From the NCBI RefSeq assembly GCF_000210095.1, contig NC_021039.1, forward strand, positions 2,266,113 to 2,330,112: 64,000 bases of DNA, given 5' to 3'. This document shows, one piece after another, positions 53,791 to 61,227 of the stretch. The notes under the pieces were generated by a model. That model had not been told where the DNA came from, did no database searches, and saw only the letters and a list, made by a program, of their open reading frames with translations. The position numbers were made by a program, and so were the translations under genes. How positions within the stretch are numbered: position 1 is the stretch's first letter; each line of letters starts with the position of its first letter. Origin of the DNA: Ruminococcus champanellensis 18P13 = JCM 17042. Its GTDB lineage: Bacteria > Bacillota > Clostridia > Oscillospirales > Ruminococcaceae.

Positions 53791-54690
53791 GTGAATCACT
53801 ATAAAACTGCATTTTTATTCAATGGCATCGGATCCAAGCCGGAAAAGCTGCTGGTGAATCTGCCTGCGGCCCTGATGGAACGCTATCTGACCGCCAGGGA
53901 TGAGGCATTTTCCCGGCTGGGTCTGCACACCGACCTGGAGCGGAACACCCCGTTTGACCGGCGGGTTGCCGAATGGCTCATTTCCCTGCTGTGCGACCGG
54001 GTGGTGTTTGATCACTACATCCAACAGGGCATCGTCCCGGACATCGGCGCCGGGTACAGCTCCGGCATCGTCAGCATCAGTGCCTGCTTCGGCTCCGTGC
54101 CGGATACCTTTGCCCACCATATCATCCTCATGAACCGTGCCACCATGCAGAACCTTGCCAACGCCGGCATGGATCTGGACATGGGTGTGGTCATCGGCTT
54201 CGGGTATGAGGACGCACAGCAGCTACTGTTCCCCCGGTTTTCCCGGGAGGAGCTTGTGATCGGCAGCGGCAATTCGGTATTCTGCACCATGATCAGCGGA
54301 AAGGCAGAGGCTGTCCGCCGGGCACTGGAACTGATGCTGGCGGAGGGTGCCATCAAGGCGATCCCCTTCGGCACCGGCATCGCCTACCATCACCCTATTC
54401 TGGCGAACTATGCCCGGGAATACGTGGACTTCTGCGGATCCATCCCCTACCGGGATCCGGACTACCCCATCCTTTCCGCATTCGACAACCGGATTCTGAC
54501 CAGCGGACAGGACATTATGCTGGAAAACCAGCGGAATGTGATGACTCCCATCCGGTGGGATCTTGCCCTCCGGAAGCTGGAGGAACTGGGCGTGACCGCA
54601 TTCTACGATGTCAGCGCCAACGGTGCCGTGAAAAAATTCTCCCGGCTCCGCAGCCGCAAGTGTAAAATTTATACGCTGCAAGACGTATAA
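53791..54690 (+). CDS. Acyltransferase of the malonyl-CoA:ACP transacylase family (cluster gene 1)
   Basis: 299 aa, GTG start with AAGGGG seven bases upstream. FLFNGIGSKPEKL opens the domain as in FabD (FPGQGSQ region, altered). The nucleophile elbow is GYSSG (Ser 90), where FabD has GHSLG; the catalytic His is in GIAYHHPIL. DVSANGAVKKF corresponds to the closing EVGPGxVL segment. As a discrete enzyme next to an ACP it should load the extender unit, but the altered elbow leaves the choice of acyl group open. Confidence 0.85.
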   Translation: MNHYKTAFLFNGIGSKPEKLLVNLPAALMERYLTARDEAFSRLGLHTDLERNTPFDRRVAEWLISLLCDRVVFDHYIQQGIVPDIGAGYSSGIVSISACFGSVPDTFAHHIILMNRATMQNLANAGMDLDMGVVIGFGYEDAQQLLFPRFSREELVIGSGNSVFCTMISGKAEAVRRALELMLAEGAIKAIPFGTGIAYHHPILANYAREYVDFCGSIPYRDPDYPILSAFDNRILTSGQDIMLENQRNVMTPIRWDLALRKLEELGVTAFYDVSANGAVKKFSRLRSRKCKIYTLQDV

Positions 54691-54726
54691 TTTTTCATGA
54701 TACAAAAATTTTTGGAGGAACAGACC

Positions 54727-55029
54727 ATGAGAGAAATCACCGAAGAAATCAGACAGGAAATCACCGACATGATCTTTGATTACTACGCAGAGGAGTGCGA
54801 AGTGGACAGAAATGAGATCACCATGGACACCAACCCCCAGGAGGATCTGGGCAGCGACTCCCTGATGTTCGTGGAGCTGATCGAAATGACCGCAGAAAAG
54901 TATGACCTGGATGTCAAGCTTCAGAGCATCGGCAAGTACATGCTGAAGGCGCCCATGGACACCATGTCCGACGTGGTAAACATGTTCTGCAAGGTTTACC
55001 AGTACGGCAACGACATTGTAAATCAGTAA
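54727..55029 (+). CDS. Acyl carrier protein 1 (cluster gene 2)
   Basis: 100 aa from ATG 54727 (GGAGG eight bases upstream). Four-helix ACP fold with the phosphopantetheine site DLGSDSLMFVEL (Ser 45). The C-terminal helix is longer than in FabC-type ACPs. It stands between the acyltransferase and the first crotonase, and probably carries the growing chain. Confidence 0.92.
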   Translation: MREITEEIRQEITDMIFDYYAEECEVDRNEITMDTNPQEDLGSDSLMFVELIEMTAEKYDLDVKLQSIGKYMLKAPMDTMSDVVNMFCKVYQYGNDIVNQ

Positions 55030-55032
55030 GCC

Positions 55033-55755
55033 ATGATCCGTTCCAATTTATCCACCCTGGAGGCAGATGGAGCGCTTGCGGTTCTGACTCTGGACAACGG
55101 GCCAAAGAACCTGCTGACAGAGCCGGAATTTATTCAACAGTCCGTGCTGCTGGATTTTCTGAGGGACAACCCCGGGATCAAGGGGCTTGTCATCACCGGC
55201 AAGGGCAGGCACTTTTCTCACGGGGCTGATGTGTCCCTGTTCGGGGATGCTGCCAACAATGACATCTCCCGGAAGCTGGAGGCTGCACGAACACTGCTCC
55301 GCACCATCGAACGCCTGCCCATTCTGACTGCCGCCGCCATTCACGGCGGCTGCTTCGGAGGCGGGCTGGAGATCGCTCTGAGCTGTCAGTTCCGGATCTG
55401 CGCCCCCAACGCCTTTCTGGGGCTGACGGAGATCATGCACGGAGTCGTCCCCGGCATGGGGGGCATGGAGCGGCTGTACCGGCTGCTGGGCAGGGAAAAG
55501 GCGCTGTCCATGTGCCTGCGGGGAGAAATGCTCACCGCCCAGGATGCCCTGCAAGCAGGACTGGTCACTACCCTGTGCGAAGGAAAGAACCCCTTAGAGC
55601 CTGCCAAGACGTTTCTCCGGGAACTGATCGGCACCAACACCTCCCTCCAGATCCGCACCATCCTGGAAACCATGGAGCGTGCAGAGGCAGGCGTAGAGGA
55701 TCCCTCCAAGGGCGGCTTTGAACAAGTCCTGGCGGAGGCGAACCAAGCAAAATGA
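55033..55755 (+). CDS. Enoyl-CoA hydratase/isomerase family protein 1 (cluster gene 3)
   Basis: 240 aa. Crotonase fold: VITGKGRHFSHGADVSLF forms the first oxyanion-hole loop, HGGCFGGGLEIALSCQFRI the second, with its Glu, and LGLTEIMHGVVPGMGGMERL holds the second catalytic Glu. Both acids of hydratases are present, so it may dehydrate 3-hydroxyacyl-ACP or hydrate an enoyl intermediate. No clear ribosome site; the start lies three bases past the ACP stop, suggesting coupling. Confidence 0.92.
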   Translation: MIRSNLSTLEADGALAVLTLDNGPKNLLTEPEFIQQSVLLDFLRDNPGIKGLVITGKGRHFSHGADVSLFGDAANNDISRKLEAARTLLRTIERLPILTAAAIHGGCFGGGLEIALSCQFRICAPNAFLGLTEIMHGVVPGMGGMERLYRLLGREKALSMCLRGEMLTAQDALQAGLVTTLCEGKNPLEPAKTFLRELIGTNTSLQIRTILETMERAEAGVEDPSKGGFEQVLAEANQAK

Positions 55756-56156
55756 AAAGCACTTACGAACTGACCGTCCGGGGGTACGAGCTGGACTCCT
55801 TCGGACATGTGAACAATGCGGTGTACTTGAACTATGCCGAAGCCGCCATGTGGCACTGCCTGAATCGATACGGCCTGGTGGAGCTGCTCCAAAAGGAAGG
55901 GCTGTTTCCGGTGATCCTGGAAAGCAGCCTGCGGTATCTCCACGAACTGCATCTTTTAGATCCGGTGCGGATCGAAACCGAAATGTATTGCTCCGCCGGA
56001 CTGGTCAGATACACCCATATCGTCATACAGGCAAACACCGGGCTGACCGCCTGCCGCATCCGGGGCAAGCTTGCCTATGTGAATGGGGAGCGGATCATCT
56101 GCGATATTCCCCAGGCAGCCCGAGAACTGATGGAGCGTGACAGCCATGAAGATTGA
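55752..56156 (+). CDS. Hot-dog fold thioesterase (4-hydroxybenzoyl-CoA thioesterase/YbgC type) (cluster gene 4)
   Basis: 134 aa. YELTVRGYELDSFGHVNNAVYLNYAE is the hallmark: the Asp of ELDSFGHVNN is the catalytic carboxylate, followed by His and Asn-Asn. The rest is the usual helix and sheet. It could release or edit an acyl-ACP or acyl-CoA. Its start overlaps the crotonase stop by four bases. Confidence 0.92.
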   Translation: MKSTYELTVRGYELDSFGHVNNAVYLNYAEAAMWHCLNRYGLVELLQKEGLFPVILESSLRYLHELHLLDPVRIETEMYCSAGLVRYTHIVIQANTGLTACRIRGKLAYVNGERIICDIPQAARELMERDSHED

Positions 56157-56691
56157 AACCACCCCGTTCGTGACCACCGTCACGGATGCGGGATCCCTGT
56201 TTGAAATATACGAAAGCCGTGACCGGCTGGGAACCCCCTGCATGCTGCTGGTGTTCCTGACCGACGGCTTTTTTCTTGCGGAATCTTCCCGGGAAGCCCT
56301 TCTGCGGAACTGGCTTTCGCAGGTTCCCTTTTTGACCGCCGCTGCCCTGCCGGATCCAAACACCTGGGATCCGGCTCTGCTGGCTGCCTTTGATCTGCGC
56401 ATCAGTGCAGTGCCCTTTACCGGTGCATGCCCGGCGGAGCGGACATCGCTTCTGTGCGGCAGAAAACCGGAGAATTTCTGTATGCTGATAGAGAATGCGG
56501 ATAGCTTTTCCGGGGGCGTATCCGCTCTGACGGACAAGCTGTTCGCAGGAAAGACCCCACAGCAGGCGGCGGAAATCACCGCCTGCTTCCTCTGTGCCCG
56601 GCATGACCCGGTGCAGACTGTGCTGGAACAGGAGTCCTTTGCCTTTTACCGGCTGATGGAACAGAAGAACGGAGGAAAGAGCCATGCCTGA
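56146..56691 (+). CDS. Degenerate crotonase-like protein (cluster gene 5)
   Basis: 181 aa from ATG 56146 (GGAG ten bases upstream; GTG 56137 is possible). Overlaps the thioesterase gene by eleven bases. Short for a crotonase. The segment WLSQVPFLTAAALPDPNTWDPALLAAFDLRISA lines up with the FLRQLPFPVVAAVxGxAxGGGxELALxCDxRIA region of crotonases, but the Gly-rich oxyanion loop is replaced (DPNTWDP) and the catalytic Glu residues are absent. Probably a non-catalytic partner or scaffold of the two intact crotonases. Family assignment is inference. Confidence 0.65.
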   Translation: MKIETTPFVTTVTDAGSLFEIYESRDRLGTPCMLLVFLTDGFFLAESSREALLRNWLSQVPFLTAAALPDPNTWDPALLAAFDLRISAVPFTGACPAERTSLLCGRKPENFCMLIENADSFSGGVSALTDKLFAGKTPQQAAEITACFLCARHDPVQTVLEQESFAFYRLMEQKNGGKSHA

Positions 56692-57385
56692 AGAAACAGC
56701 CTTTGCCCTGACCGAAGAAGCCGGTATCCTGACTCTGACCATGTCCGCCCCCGGCAACAATCTGATGACCGGAGCATTTTTCCGGGAGTACGAAGCGATC
56801 ATGGATCAGGTTCAGCTTCGCAGCACCCAGCCCGGCATCCGGGGGCTCATCATCCGGGGCGGCGGCAGGCATTTCAGCGTAGGCGCCGATGTGGATGCCC
56901 TGGCAGAGCGTTCCGCTGCCGAGTCCTTTGACGGGAAGCGCCTGCCCCCTGCCCACTGTAAGCAAAAGCGGCATTTCACCTTCCTGCGCAGTCTGCCCTT
57001 CCCGGTGGTCAGCGTGGTGACCGGATTTTGCATCGGCTCCGGCAGCGAGATCGCTGTCAACAGTCATTACCGGATCTGTGAGAAAAACGCCCGGGTGGGA
57101 CAGCCGGAGTCCACCTTCGGCATCCTGCCTGCCCTGGGAGGGCTTGCACGCACCATTAAGCTGTGCGGCATGTCCAACGCCTACAGGTTGGTCATGTCCG
57201 GAGAACTGATCCCGGCAGAAACCGCTTACGCTCTGGGCTGGGCGGATTTCCTCTGCGGCAAAAAACAGGGCTATGCCCAGGCGGTAGCACTCATTGACTG
57301 GATCAGCAGCCACACGGCGCATTTTTCTGATGAGGACAGTCTCCCCCTGCTTCGGCAGTATCTACAGGAAGGAGCAGAACTATGA
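56684..57385 (+). CDS. Enoyl-CoA hydratase/isomerase family protein 2 (cluster gene 6)
   Basis: 233 aa. IIRGGGRHFSVGADVDALAE is the first oxyanion loop, TGFCIGSGSEIAVNSHYRI the second (GSGSE with Glu), and VGQPESTFGILPALGGLARTI the region of the second Glu (QPES). It belongs to a different branch from cluster gene 3, so the two likely act at different steps, for example dehydration and double-bond shift. GGAGG before the start; overlaps the previous gene. Confidence 0.9.
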   Translation: MPEETAFALTEEAGILTLTMSAPGNNLMTGAFFREYEAIMDQVQLRSTQPGIRGLIIRGGGRHFSVGADVDALAERSAAESFDGKRLPPAHCKQKRHFTFLRSLPFPVVSVVTGFCIGSGSEIAVNSHYRICEKNARVGQPESTFGILPALGGLARTIKLCGMSNAYRLVMSGELIPAETAYALGWADFLCGKKQGYAQAVALIDWISSHTAHFSDEDSLPLLRQYLQEGAEL

Positions 57386-58509
57386 AGCTGGGCATTGCCG
57401 GATTCGGCAAAATGGGGCAGGATATTTTCAACCTGCTCTTTGACAAGCTCCGAGAGGATCGGTTTGTGATCCTGGAGCCATACAACACGGAAAAACATGC
57501 CGCCAACCTACAGAAGCAGCTGGATCGGAAGCATCGGCGAGGGCTGCTGACGGAGCAGCAGCTTGCAGACCGGAAACAGGCTGTCACCTTTACGGCAGAT
57601 CCCGGAGACTTTGCCGGCTGCGATCTGGTACTGGAAGCCATCCCGGAGGCGCTTGCCGCCAAGCAGGCGCTGTTCGCCAGACTGGCGCAGATCGTCCCGG
57701 CGGACTGCCTGCTGCTGACCAATACCTCCTCCCTGCCGGTGGCGGACATTTTCGCCCCGGTGCAGGATCTGTCCCGGTGTACCGGCATGCACTTTTTCTA
57801 CCCGGTGCGGCTCACCGGCTTTGTGGAGCTGAACCTGCTGCCGGAAACCAGTGCAAAAACCGCTGAAGCCGTTGCCGCATTGGTACAGCGCATCGGCAAG
57901 GAACCACTGCCCCTGGAGGGCGCCTACCACATGTATCTCAACCAGATCCTGTCCTGTGCCGTTGCCCATGGCTTTGTGCTACTGGAGCAATACGGGGTCA
58001 GCCCGGCGCAGTTAGACAAAGCGCTGTCCGGTCTGATGCCCACCGCACCTGTGTTCGAGATCCTGGACAGCGTGGGGGTAGGGCTTATGGGAGCAGACCC
58101 CGGTCGGTTCCGGATTCCCCGGAACGCCGGGCTGCTGGCATACGGTCATACCGCTATGAAGCAGCTGCTGGATGCGGGATGCTCCCCTGCGCCCCTGTCC
58201 TTCCTGGACTATGCAGCAGCCCACATGCCGGACACATCCGGGGATGCTTCCCGGGCGACGGCAGATATGACCGCTTTGCTGCTGAACGAAATGGCACACG
58301 CTCTGGGGGCATACAACGGGGATCGGGCGCTGTTCGCTCGTGCTATGCAGGAAACATTGGGACTGGCACAGACCCCAAAAGAACTGTATCAGGCATACGG
58401 AGCGGAGACGCTTTCCTCCGTTCTGGATCGTTTTTACCAAACCACAGGCTTTGCATCCTACCAGCCTGCCGGAGCGCAGGTCTGGGATACTATTTTTTCT
58501 GAGGTGTAA
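57382..58509 (+). CDS. 3-hydroxyacyl-CoA dehydrogenase-like oxidoreductase (cluster gene 7)
   Basis: 375 aa. Rossmann NAD site GIAGFGKMGQDIF (residues 4-16); VLEAIPE and LLTNTSSLPVADI follow as in FadB/Hbd, and GMHFFYPVRL contains the catalytic His. The C-terminal helical domain is duplicated, as in longer family members. In the cluster it can act in the reductive direction, as the only candidate ketoreductase. Start overlaps the crotonase stop by four bases. Confidence 0.92.
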   Translation: MKLGIAGFGKMGQDIFNLLFDKLREDRFVILEPYNTEKHAANLQKQLDRKHRRGLLTEQQLADRKQAVTFTADPGDFAGCDLVLEAIPEALAAKQALFARLAQIVPADCLLLTNTSSLPVADIFAPVQDLSRCTGMHFFYPVRLTGFVELNLLPETSAKTAEAVAALVQRIGKEPLPLEGAYHMYLNQILSCAVAHGFVLLEQYGVSPAQLDKALSGLMPTAPVFEILDSVGVGLMGADPGRFRIPRNAGLLAYGHTAMKQLLDAGCSPAPLSFLDYAAAHMPDTSGDASRATADMTALLLNEMAHALGAYNGDRALFARAMQETLGLAQTPKELYQAYGAETLSSVLDRFYQTTGFASYQPAGAQVWDTIFSEV

Positions 58510-58511
58510 TT

Positions 58512-59720
58512 ATGAATCGAGTTGTGATTACCGGGCTGGGCGCAGTCACCGCAATCGGCAATACCGTCCCGGAATACTGGAAGAATCTGATCGCCGGCAA
58601 GGGCGGCATCAGCCCCATTACCCGGATCTCCACAGAGGAGCATGACACCAAGGTCGCTGCCCAGGTGCCGGATTCCTTTGAAGCAGAAGCATCCCGCTAC
58701 TGGAAAAAACGCCAGCTAAGCGCCACCACCCGCGCCACCCGTACCGGACTCGCCAGTACCGGAGAAGCGGTTGCAGACAGCGGCATAGACTTTACTGCCT
58801 GTGACCGCTCCAGGGTGGCTGTGATCTACGGGGTCATTGACAATTCTCTGGAGGATGCAGAGCTGGACAAGCCTTTGAACATCACCCTGCGGAAAATGCC
58901 CAGTGAGCTGCCTGCCATGGTATCCATCAAGTATGGGCTCACCGGTGCCGCATTCAATGTAAGCACCGCCTGCGCCTCCTCTGCGTACGCCATGGCGCTT
59001 GCCAAGCAGATGATTGAAGCGGGCATGTACGACACGGTGATCGTAGGGGGCGTTTCCAACACGGTTACCCACTCCGTCATCAAGGGCTTCAACCAGCTCC
59101 TCGCCATGTCCGTGAACCCGGATCCTAAAACCGCCTGCCGCCCCTTCACCCGGGATCGGGACGGCTTTATTATGGGGGAAGGTGCCGGTACTCTGATCCT
59201 GGAATCGGAGCAGACTGCAAAGGCACGGGGTGCCCGGATCTACTGTACCCTGGCAGGGGCGCATATGGACAGCGAGGCTTACAACATGACGGCTCCGAAA
59301 ACCGACGGCGCCGGCATGGCACAGACCATGGCTGCCGCCCTGGAAAACGCCGGCTTACAGCCGGAGCATCTGGACTATATCAACGCCCACGGCACCTCCA
59401 CCAACCTGAACGACCTGTATGAAACCATGGCGGTCAAGTCTCTGTTGGGAGAGCGGGCAAAGCAGGTGCCCGTGTCCTCCATCAAGGCAGCCATCGGCCA
59501 CACCCTGGCGGCAGGGGGCGCCCTGGAAGCCATTGCCTGCGTCAAAGCCCTCGAAACCGGCATGCTGCCCCCCACCCTGCACTACGACATTCCGGATCCT
59601 GCACTGGATCTGGACTACATCCCCAACACTGCACGAGCACAGCGCATCCGCACCGCCCTGTCCAACTCCTTCGGCTTCGGCGGTCACAACGCTTCCCTGG
59701 TGTTCTGCAAATACGAATAA
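58512..59720 (+). CDS. Beta-ketoacyl synthase, FabF-like (cluster gene 8)
   Basis: 402 aa. Active-site Cys154 in STACASSAYA, His in INAHGTSTNLND and second His in SIKAAIGHTLAAGGALEA complete the Cys-His-His triad; FGFGGHNASLVF ends the fold. It is thus condensing, not the Cys-less decarboxylating type of beta-branching cassettes. Single stand-alone ketosynthase, with no chain-length-factor partner, so any elongation must be iterative or a single round. AGGTG before the ATG. Confidence 0.95.
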   Translation: MNRVVITGLGAVTAIGNTVPEYWKNLIAGKGGISPITRISTEEHDTKVAAQVPDSFEAEASRYWKKRQLSATTRATRTGLASTGEAVADSGIDFTACDRSRVAVIYGVIDNSLEDAELDKPLNITLRKMPSELPAMVSIKYGLTGAAFNVSTACASSAYAMALAKQMIEAGMYDTVIVGGVSNTVTHSVIKGFNQLLAMSVNPDPKTACRPFTRDRDGFIMGEGAGTLILESEQTAKARGARIYCTLAGAHMDSEAYNMTAPKTDGAGMAQTMAAALENAGLQPEHLDYINAHGTSTNLNDLYETMAVKSLLGERAKQVPVSSIKAAIGHTLAAGGALEAIACVKALETGMLPPTLHYDIPDPALDLDYIPNTARAQRIRTALSNSFGFGGHNASLVFCKYE

Positions 59721-59738
59721 CCCACGAAAGGAACTTCT

Positions 59739-60098
59739 ATGCCAATTTGCCAACTGAAAACCAACTACCCCATGGATGCGGCAGCACGGGAGGCTTTGCT
59801 GCTGGATACCGCCACAACAGCGGCAGAGCTGCTCAACAAGCCCCTGGCTGCGGTGATGGCTATGCTGGATCCCTGCGACATGCGCATGAACGGCACCGAT
59901 GACACGGTATTTTTTGCGGAATTCCGCTATGTGCTGCCCCCTGAATTTTCCAAGGAAAAGCAAGCGTTTCTGGATCGCTTTGCGGATCGGATGCTTGCCC
60001 TGTTCCGGCAGCATACAGGCGTGGATCCTCACCGGATCTACATGCAGTTTACAGAAATGGCACGGGAAAGTGCCTGGAAATATACCGGAAAGGACTGA
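59739..60098 (+). CDS. MIF/tautomerase superfamily-like protein (cluster gene 9)
   Basis: 119 aa. The N-terminus MPICQLKTNYPMD gives the catalytic Pro1 after Met removal, and the C-terminal VDPHRIYMQFTEMARESAWKYTGKD parallels the MIF pattern (RVYINYYDMxxxxVGWN). LLNKPLAAVMAMLDPCDMRMNGTDD and FFAEFRYV fill the middle beta-alpha-beta unit. It would form a trimer and catalyse keto-enol tautomerisation or, with a reactive acyl group, related chemistry. Unusual in an acyl-chain-building cluster. AAAGGAAC precedes the start. Confidence 0.78.
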   Translation: MPICQLKTNYPMDAAAREALLLDTATTAAELLNKPLAAVMAMLDPCDMRMNGTDDTVFFAEFRYVLPPEFSKEKQAFLDRFADRMLALFRQHTGVDPHRIYMQFTEMARESAWKYTGKD

Positions 60099-60104
60099 CG
60101 CACA

Positions 60105-61226
60105 ATGAAATGGGCCATCAGAGATTTGCTGAACCCGGTGGTGACACGCTCCATGATATTCGGAGCAAACCCCTTTGATATTGAATACATCCTCAAGAAG
60201 ATCGACGGCATCAAGGTGATGAGCGGCAAACAGATCCAGAGCGTATGGCTGGGGGAATGGGCGGAAAAGATCCACAAATACACCGACCTTGCCCGGCAGG
60301 CTGCGGACAGCGGTCACCGGATCTCCGCCCGGGCATACTACAAGCTGGCGGCACAGTGCCACTATGCCTGCTACATGATCAACACCGAGGACATTGACAA
60401 AAAAACCGAGATCTACGATGGTCTGGCACATGCCTACAGCCAGTACACCGGCTACTGTGACCACAAGGTGGAATATGTGGAGATCCCCACCAAGGAAGGG
60501 GTACTGCCTGCATACCTGCACTTCCCGGACGATGGCAGCCAGGGTCCCTACCCCTGCGTCATCACCTATTCCGGCATCGGCAGTTGCAAGGAAGAGCTGG
60601 AAATGCTGGCAGAGCCGTTGCTGGAACGGGGCGTGGCGGTGCTGACGCCGGACATGCCCGGCGCCGGAGCAGCCGTGATCCACAACGGGATCAAGTGCGG
60701 CGGCCCCATGCTGGAGGCTGCCTTTGATGGCATCTACGCCTTCCTGGCAAATCGGGCAGACCTGGATGCTGACCGGATCGGCAACTTTGGTCTGTGTATG
60801 GGGGGCGGCTATGCCTTCCGTGCCTCCGCCAAGTATCCGGAAACAAAATGCTGCGTCAGCCTGTTCCCGCTGTTGATGCACTTTGCGGATCAAGGCTCCA
60901 TTCCGGTATGGATGAAACGGGGCAGGTGGTCCTCCTTCCAGTATGCAGACAACTATCTGGAGGGTATGAAGCAGATCGAGGAGGGCACGGTCGGCTGTGA
61001 TTTCCTGATGGCGTACAGCGACGACGACAACTGGATGGACACGGAAGCCTCCCTGCGGCTGTTTGACAAGGCCACCGGCTATAAGGAGAAGATCTACATT
61101 TCCGAAAAGCCTGCTTATGTATCCGAGGAAACCATCATGCATGCCATGCCCGTGGGAGAGCAGTTCCACTGGGTCAAGCATCTGGCAGCAGATTTTCTGG
61201 CGGATCGTCTAACGGAAAGGAAGTAA
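60105..61226 (+). CDS. Alpha/beta hydrolase with Cys nucleophile (FrsA/dienelactone hydrolase-like) (cluster gene 10)
   Basis: 373 aa. An N-terminal helical region (about 1-115, ISARAYYKLAAQCHYACYMI) is followed by the alpha/beta hydrolase core: PCVITYSGIGSCKEELEM, VAVLTPDMPGAG, the elbow FGLCMGGGYAF with Cys231 at the nucleophile place, Asp in MAYSDDDNWMD and His in QFHWVKHLAADFL. Most relatives use Ser; Cys recalls dienelactone hydrolase. It may open or form a lactone, or release the product. Confidence 0.88.
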   Translation: MKWAIRDLLNPVVTRSMIFGANPFDIEYILKKIDGIKVMSGKQIQSVWLGEWAEKIHKYTDLARQAADSGHRISARAYYKLAAQCHYACYMINTEDIDKKTEIYDGLAHAYSQYTGYCDHKVEYVEIPTKEGVLPAYLHFPDDGSQGPYPCVITYSGIGSCKEELEMLAEPLLERGVAVLTPDMPGAGAAVIHNGIKCGGPMLEAAFDGIYAFLANRADLDADRIGNFGLCMGGGYAFRASAKYPETKCCVSLFPLLMHFADQGSIPVWMKRGRWSSFQYADNYLEGMKQIEEGTVGCDFLMAYSDDDNWMDTEASLRLFDKATGYKEKIYISEKPAYVSEETIMHAMPVGEQFHWVKHLAADFLADRLTERK

Positions 61227-61227
61227 C

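Noticed and set aside
53791-58509. Beta-branching (HMG-CoA synthase) cassette of a trans-AT polyketide pathway
   Set aside because: AT, ACP and two crotonases fit, but no HMG synthase is encoded, the ketosynthase keeps its Cys, and there is no modular PKS in the window.
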